A DNA stretch of 64,000 nt, from NCBI GenBank assembly GCA_963669155.1, contig OZ022588.1, positions 18,737,938-18,801,937 of the forward strand. Reading direction: 5' to 3'. The translations under genes were made by a program, and so were the position numbers. The notes under the pieces are model-generated. The model was given only the letters and a program-made list of their open reading frames with translations, was not told the DNA's origin and did no database searches. The DNA is from Arbacia lixula (lineage: Eukaryota > Echinodermata > Echinoidea > Arbacioida > Arbaciidae). This document shows positions 28,201 to 37,200 of this stretch, one piece after another (within the stretch, counting starts at the first letter, position 1; each line of letters starts with the position of its first letter).

Positions 28201-31200
28201 CAATATTGTATACAAGGATAGGGGCTTTCCCTATCTGTTAAAGCAAATGTTAAGGATGTGGTAAGAAAATGAGGGTTAATAAAATACATGGTTAGAAAAA
28301 CAAATTAAATTTGTTAGAATCTTCAGAACTAGCTGGGCAGCAAAACACATGATGCAATAACTTCAAGTATATATACCAACAAATTTTTAACTTTTCTCCT
28401 TGCCCTAGATCAATGTGAATTTAGTTATTAGTTGCCACAAATGGTGTACATTATAGGCCCTAAAGAATACTAGATATATTGGCCCATATTCCGATAAGCG
28501 GTTAAATGCAAACAGTGTACCAAATCTGGATTAATTTTATGGGACGCCAAATAAAACAAAATGAAACATTATCATTGATTTTGTCCTCGGAATCTCTATG
28601 GTATACTGAGTTTGTCCAAATAGTAATTAGAGCAAATAAATTAAATTGACCATTTTTGTGGTTCTGTGATGAAAATCAATGAATTGGGGACAGCATCCAG
28701 TCAATCGGCAGCGCTCGCTCGTTTTATAGAAATCGTGAGCGTTTTATTTTTCGTCTCGCGAAATCTCACGCGCATATTTTGCTGCACCTAGATTATGAAG
28801 GAATTCGACATGCTCGCGAGATCTTTTGCTGGGGTCTGCTGTAAGCATACTGATCAGGAATTTTTTAGACAGGGATTGAGATTATATGTTTCTTAATAAA
28901 TATTTTTAGTTTTTTTCGAAATCCGCAAAGGAGTTTTTATGTTATTTGCCTTCAAAAACAGGCCTCAATTTTTTTTTTAAATATGTAAGCTCTCAGACCT
29001 TGCTGGATGCTGACCCTTCTATGGATTGTACGGCAATGACAGTTACGGCTCTAAAAAGCCAATACTTCAGCGGAGATTCTGATTCCAATATTGTTTGGGC
29101 TCAAAAATAAAACATTTGAGCTATTCGTCTTCAAAGTGACGCGAGATTTCAGAAATCGTACGGACTTCGCAACCGATATATATGTAAGCTCCCAGACTTT
29201 GCTGGATCCTGACCCTTCTACAAATTGAACGGCAGTACCAGTTACAGCTTTGGAAAGCCGGTACTCCAGCGGAGAATTTGATTCCAGTTTTGTTTGGGCT
29301 CAAAAATAAAACATTTGAGCTATTCGTCTTCAAAGTGACACGAATTTTCAGAAATCATACGGACTTCGCAACCGATATTCGTCCGCAGGCAGCAGAAAAC
29401 ACACAATTTTATTTTCAGCTCGGTAGTCGTGACCTTCACTTTACCTCTCGAACCGCGAAAAAGGTCTCCTTTTCAAACTGCGATATCTCCATGAATATAT
29501 CATATTTTTGTACACTTTCTTTTGTAACTGTATGTTGGAGGTCAACATTTACCAAGGGTGAAAAAACATTCCATTAAAACAGGCAGAAAAATATTGCAAA
29601 TTCGAGATAAATATGTGGTTCTAATAAAAATTTAAAAAATGAAAATAAACTCTATATTTCAATGTCAATCGCTTTTGAGGACCTAACATTTAGAGATCAT
29701 CTGAAGCGGAATTTATTGTACTTTATGGAGATACCATCATTTTTCAACCTCCCCCCATAGAAGGGTCAGGATCCAGCAAAATATCAACCATGTTCAAATC
29801 CAAAATGAGCGAGATATGACGAAGTTGTGAGCGATCCTAACCAGTCAATCATAGTCCGCGACCCTTGGACCGCCGGTAGAATTTCGTTATTATCGTGGAC
29901 TATGATTAGCTGGTTAGGATCGTTCACAACTTCGTCATATCTCGCTCATTTTGGATTTGAACATGGTTGATATTTTGCTGGATCCTGACCCTTCTATGGG
30001 GGGAGGTTGAAAAATAATGGTATCTCCATAAAGTACAATAAATTCCGCTTCAGATGATCTCTAAATATTAGGGGCTCAAAAGCGATTGACATTGGAATAT
30101 AGAGTTTATTTTATTTCATTTGATTTTTACTAGAACCACATATTTATCTCGAATTTGCAATATTTTTCTGCCTGTTTTAATGAAATGTTTTTTCACACTT
30201 GGTAAAATTCGACCTCCAACATACAGTTACAAAAGAAAGCGCACGAAAATATGGTATATTCATGAAGATATCGCAGTTTGAAAACGAGACGTTTTCCGCG
30301 GTTCGAGAGTTCAAGTGAAGGTCACGACTACCTCGCTGAAAATAAAATAAGCGTATTTTCCGGTGCCTGCCGTTTGGCTGCATCAGACGATTTATTTGGC
30401 GTCCCATAAAATAGATTTCAATCACATGCAATGAGCTCCTTAGGTTCATACATGTACATGTTAACCACAATAACTAACATCATTCAATTGCTGTCAGCTG
30501 GGAGGTTCATTTCAAGCGCCACTGATCAATTGAATGCTTTGCATATAATTATACATTCAGAGGGCGTTCTTTGCTAGCTTGTTTTGAAAGTCCACACTTG
30601 GTTCAATCTCCTGCAACAAGCAATTTAATTTTACAGTGAAACATGAAAAAGCACCACACTTAATTGCAGTTTTTAAGTTAGCAACACTATATGGGATAAA
30701 ATAATTAAAGGGCATATACATGTACTGTACTGGGAAGGCAAAAAAAGCCTTCAAAAGGTAAGTGTTAGCAATCTTCTTGCCAATGGTCTTAAATTCATGT
30801 ATTGATCATTTTAGACGCTTGCTGAAAGTTATTTGCCCTCAAATGATCCACATATGGAGTAATTAATTATTAATGATTAAATCCTCAAAATGTTCAGGCC
30901 AAACATTTTGAGAATTTGTGATTTAATCACTCATTACTCCTAATGTAGATCATTTGAGGGCAAATAACTTTCAGCAAGCTTCTAAAATAGACAATACATG
31001 AATTTACGACCATTGGCAAGAAGGTTGCTAACAATTGCATTTTTAAGGCTTTTTTGCCTTCCCAGTACAGTATATGCCCTTTAATTACATAATATTTCTC
31101 TCAGTGTCATGTATTTTTACCAATTAAAAATTACAAGGGGGATCAGGGCCGATTTAGCCCTGCAATGCAATAAAGAGCCCCCACACATAACAAGCTCGTG

Positions 31201-34200
31201 TGAAAAAGTATTTCCCTTCATGAGGTATACAAAACATACTTCAGAGCATTATTTTCATAGCGTTATGCTTGAAAAGAAGTACATTTTCTTTTTTCTTGTG
31301 CTTCTTACCAATGCATGTGTCATTGAAGGTTGGATCTGTGTACGGATTGCGATAGTAGTCTTGCAAGCAGACCTCACACTTGTCTCCCGAAGTGTTCTCC
31401 TGGCAGTCCTGGCATACCCCGTAACCTTTGACCTCATCGTAGACGCAACTGTCAGCCCTTCCTCCACAGCCACAATCTAACGCATGAAAAGAAAGCGATT
31501 CGCTATTTACATACATGTAGGATGTAAAAAATAGCAGGCATTGTACCAAGTCAAGAAAGTGTGCAAAGTTAGAACAAATTTCAGCTGTTTCTACATAGAT
31601 TTATCTTGATATCCGTTCTTTTGCTGTTACTCTACATAGTAATGAGATTGATTGATCAATATATCAAAAGTGTAAGCTTTGCAGAGAATAGAAGACTATT
31701 CATCTATTGTATTGAAAAAAAGCATATAAAATAGCAAATTTCCAGTAATTTTGTTAGGGTACCATTTTCAATGAGAGTTGAGAGCCAAAAAGCCAATTGA
31801 ATATATTTGCAGAATCTGTACAGTGATAAAAAATATTCACTTTTTGATATAAATGAAATATTCTGTTGTATTTTGCCATCTTTATCGCACTACAGCCTTA
31901 TGTTACAAGGAGTCGCGATCAATCATTAAGTCCATCCCCTATGGTTTTTTATGTTCATGCAATTGATATCCTTTAAGACAGGACCCTGATATTAAAAAAA
32001 AAGTGGTAGTTCGTGTAGTTGGCAGCTGTGTGGGGGTAAAAACGGTTGCTGGTATGATCAGCCTTGGGTATGATTACCTTCACAGGCGTTGGTCTGCGTG
32101 CCAATGGCAGCACTCCAGGGGGTGTTGTTGTACAGAGGAAGGCAGGACTCACAGTTAAGCCCCACCGTGTTGTGCTCGCAGATGCACACTGCTTCATTCT
32201 GTCCAGGAAGGACATCAGTTAAGTTTGATTAAAACACTTACAACGCATAATAAAAGTCCATTCTTATTCTAATTTTTTTTCTTCTTTTCCACTCTTTCAT
32301 TTCTTGTCTTGGGCTGTGTTGGTCAGTATTGTAAGTTTAAGTTCTTAAATTGATAGGCTATCATAAGACTTCTTACTTGCTGTTACCATCTCATATTATT
32401 CCATATTTTTTGTGATTATTCATGTCCAAATACATTTGAAATTTGTTGTAAATCATTATGTGAGAAAAAACAAACTTGAATTGAATTGAGAGTAATCATT
32501 TCATAAAACTACATGTAGGAGCAAATACAAATCATCCAACACAAAGATGATAAATAAATCAATTTCAGTGACTGTAAGGTAAACAGCCCTTTAAATGTTG
32601 ACCACAAAAGTAATTATGAATAGTCAATACTGTATAGTGTAGAGAAATTGAAAATATGTTTTTAAAAAGAACAGACATCAAAGATGCAACAAACAACAAG
32701 CACAGGTGCATCCTCAATTAAAATTTGAATACAGCTTCCAAACTTGTGAATATCTATTCATATCTAGTTGAGATATTTGAAGTTTCACAGAGGCTCTCTT
32801 GTCTACAGGGGCTGTTCTTTACAATCCAGGGGCAACCCAGAGCCCCCGCTGCTCCGGAATGTGCACATCTTGTTGCCACATTATCTCTTTTAGTACATTG
32901 ACAATAAACTGGACAAATGCAAACAGTGAACCAGTATAGTGCACAGTACACTTCAGTGAAAAGTGCAATACCGTTGCACCTTTCCAGCATCAGCATGGCC
33001 AGTTGCTGTAAGAGCAACAGGATGCTGTGCACACTCAATAGCTGAAGTCACCAAGTTGGCCACTGGGCCTACTTACATTAAACAACTTTTAACAATGCAG
33101 ACCTGCTAGCTATTGAATTTTCACATCCTGTTCCCTTTATCACCCACTAATATCGAAGCACTTTTTCACTTCAGAGTAATGGATTTTCTTAGAAGGAAGG
33201 TTAGAGTTTCATATTCTTGCAGAATGAGCTGAAAAAGCTGCTCAGAGAGCAAGTCAAGAAAAAAGAGGACAGATAGACTAGAGAGAGTGTGGAGAATTAT
33301 TTTAGCTCTCTATTGTCTCACTCCTTTACGAATAGCTCTGAAAAGACTTGCTCAGAGTATGAGTGAGAACTTAGCTCAGAAAAGAGCTACACTGTATCAA
33401 CAGGTCTTTAAAGAGCTAACCACTCCAAATGAATACTCTAACTCTCACTCTCCCCACTCTATCTGTTTATTTTCTTTCTCACTTGCTCTCAGAGTAGTTC
33501 TTTCCAGAGCTATTTGAAAAGAATAACTAAACAGTGCTTTTAAGGACTTTGACAGGGTGAACCCCTGAAACTCATTTTTTAAATATCATTTCCATCATCA
33601 TTATAAAGTTTTGGGTGGGTAGAACTTACTGGTCCGGTGCATTCTGCAGCATGCCCATAGCACAGGCACTGGCCCTGGACATTCCAGTCTGCCACAGCAA
33701 AGTAGCTGCGGGCCTCCTCCTGCCGACCAGGTTCCAGCATTGTGATGCGCAGTGCACGCAGGGAGAAGTACTGCTGGTAGGCAAACTCAAAGTAGGTCTG
33801 GCCTAGCTCCTGCACTGGGTTGTAGATCAGCTGGAGGGAAAGAAGCAAATTGATGCTATTAAGATTTGTAAACATGGTATACAGTGTATATGTTTCCATA
33901 TATGTCTTTTTTTCTCAAATTTCGCTTATCTGTGAGTTTTGCTGGGTTTTTTTACTGCATAACACCCTCTTATGATAAAGTAGCAAAAGCATATAATCAT
34001 GGAAATAACAACAACCAGAATTTACTGACTGCTACTCAAAGTAACATTTCATCATTGCTGACATGAAATTCTTCTTGCAGACTTCAGTTGCTTAAATCCA
34101 TACATGTATGAAAAATCACATGTAACTTCACACTCTGCATTGCACCAGCTGTTGCTTGTAAAGTACACACAAGCAGGAGTGAAAATCATTCCAGTCAACA

Positions 34201-37200
34201 TTTGCATCAAGCAACAGCTGAAGCTGAGGGCACACTGATTATTAAAATGTATTTAAAGCACTATATTGGGGCTTTGATGTTTCAACCCCAGACAAAGTAA
34301 AGCTCTTTTTTAATGGGATTCGTGTGAAGGAAAAAGCAGGGTAAATACGGACATTGGGTAATAGGACTTTCGCGATACCTGTCGTTCTAACTCTATCCTG
34401 GCTGAGATGCTCTGCAACTTCCAGAAAATGTTTTTATTTCCGTCATTTAATGATGAGTTATTAGACAAAATGTTATTTATACCCCCAAAATGTGTTTATA
34501 GATTTCAGTTGATCGATTCATTGCTATTAGGGGATTAGATTTACAGTAAAGCTTTATTCAGTGTGATCCATTGTTTAACATTAATGCAGTGTCAATTGTT
34601 ATGAATCAGTGGTCTAGGCTATATAAAGGTATTATGGGTCAAAGGTCAACATGGAATAATAGCGGGCGTGTACGTTATTGCCCCATGTTGTTGAGTATTT
34701 CTCTTGTATAACAAAGAATCTAAAAAAACAGGGTGAATATATCATTGTCCCCAAAAGCCTGTTATAAAAAGGTTCCACTGCTTATGATAATGATTGTGTG
34801 TCATATTTTACAGAACCTGAAATACAAGACTGAAGAACGACTTGAAACTTGGATGCCATTATACGTGCAGGGTAAGATGTTTCTGACTTGCCATCTAATT
34901 TTGCTTTAAAAATCTTTGATAATTTTCACATTTCTCACAAAATGTAAAACTGAGCTTTACTTATTAATGCTCTTCTTATTTAAGCACAATGACTCAAACG
35001 GTAATTCATTAACTGTCTGAAAAATTGGTAAGTTCCTTTCAAATAAAGAATAAAACGTGTTCCATAGACCATGCGTTTTGTGTTATTTATTTTCAAATGG
35101 CTTGTGTTTACTCTTAGTAAAAGAAAGCTAAGCTGAATTAACATTTTAGTTATTCAAATCAGTCCGATATCTTCTCATTAATGAATGAAATGAGTGCTTA
35201 ACTTAAACTTGTACAAATGGATCAAGTGATGTTTCACAACTGTATACTATCCAGATCAAACAATAAACCTACTGTACATGTATTGTACACCATTAGTACG
35301 CTTCTCAATCCATAGTCTTGAAATAAGAAACTTCACTGAAGTCAAGAAGAACTACATGTATGTACGATTGTACAGAATAGATAGTGTCTGCTTTGATTGC
35401 TTATTAAGCGTTGGGAGAGAGTAGATTAATTATGCAAGGCTTGAGACAGTCAACCTTATCCTCTGTCCATATTTATCTCACTACATGTCCGTAATTCCCC
35501 ACTTTCGGTCGGGGAATAGCGGACATCTATGTCAGTCCTTTTTTAAAGATAACTTAAAAAAGAAGTAACGCTGTTTGCCTTTATCTATGCCATAATGAGG
35601 GTACACCGTATAGGCAAATAGATACATGTACATTATACGATGTCCATTTGATGATGGAACTACTCGTTGTGTTAACACAAATGTTTGAAATTTTATGTCC
35701 GTATTTACCCCGCTCTCCCCTATCACTTGTGCACAAAACAACGGTGGCACATATAGAGTTAATGGTACTAAAGTGTCACAGTGTCACAACAAGCCCTTCT
35801 GTGTCAGACAAAATGGTATTCATTTGTGTGCATTAATGGTGCGAACATATAACAGCCGCATAATGTGGGGAAATGGAGATAATGCACAAATTTGTGAAGA
35901 ATTCCGTTACATACTTAAAGGGATAATTCACCCTGAAGTAAAGTTGGTTTTGATAGAAGCAGAAACATGAAAGAAGCATTAGTGAAGGTTTGACAAAAAG
36001 AAAAGAAAGTTATTTGATTTTAAAGTTTTGATTTTGTGACGCCACATGTGAGCTGCTCTTCCATATGTTGTGTACAATCTTTTTTTTTTAAGTAATTTTT
36101 TTTTTGCCATTTCACCTACGTGTTTGATATATCATTAGACATGTTTTTTACACACATACTTCTATGAAAAGAATGTATCCCTCCATCAGAGAACAGAAAA
36201 AAAAAGGGAATGTATGGAAAAAGTAGTACCGGTACACAACATATGGTAGAGCACCTCGCACGTGACGTCACAAAATCTTAATTTTAAAAGATCATAACTT
36301 TCTTATCCTTTGACTGACTTTCCTCAAACCTTCACTAATAATTTTCTTTCATGTACTGTATTTGATCTGCTTTTATTGAAACCAACTTAATTTCAGGGTG
36401 AACTCTCCCTTTAATACTTCTTCATTGAAAAAAACGTTCTGTAGTATTATGAAGAATATACTGTAAAGAGCAAACATTTAACAGTCTGTTAAAACAAACA
36501 ATTCTGAGGTTATCCAAATAAAAAATGAATAAAAAAAAACACAATGCAATTATTCATGCTCTGTTCTTTAAGGGAGAATAACTGTGATAAGGTAATAAAT
36601 GTTGTTCACAAATTGATTTCTTTGCCACACTTAAGATTGTTAAAATAGAATAAGGGCTGTCCATAATATCTCAACTTTATGAGGTTTTATGAGGTAAAGG
36701 CAACAGGACCCACTTACATGTGAGCAACATGTATCTTTCTGCCATGACCATGGGTACCATTCCTCTTTGCTTTTAGGTTAAGTAACAGGAAGAAATCATC
36801 TCAAATTGAGAAATTTATTGGTATCACACACATTCCGGAATCACATGTAGTGTAGAATGTAGTATGTACAGTAGCATGAAGTGCAGAATGTTTCTGTGGT
36901 GAATATGGCTGCAGATCATTTACATTACTTTTACTTCTGCTTGTCTTTCAGGCTAATAACAACATACTGCTGTAGACTGCTTCATGTAATATTTCTAACC
37001 ATGTTAGAGAGAGCAAAATCAATACCAGACATGGTAGAAAAGAAACATAAAACATTATAATAAAGAGGTTAGTTATGAAAAGGGTCGTAAAAGAGTCTGA
37101 CTGCATTTATGTTTCATGGATGTGTGTCAGATGGAGATTGTATAAAACCCACCTGTTGAATGTCTTCGCCATCCACCTCCGTCACACTGTGTCCAAAGAC

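Noticed and set aside
34815..34872. Exon-like 58-nt segment as a host gene exon
   Set aside because: Good splice sites but no partner exon or recognised motif; kept only as a low-confidence feature.
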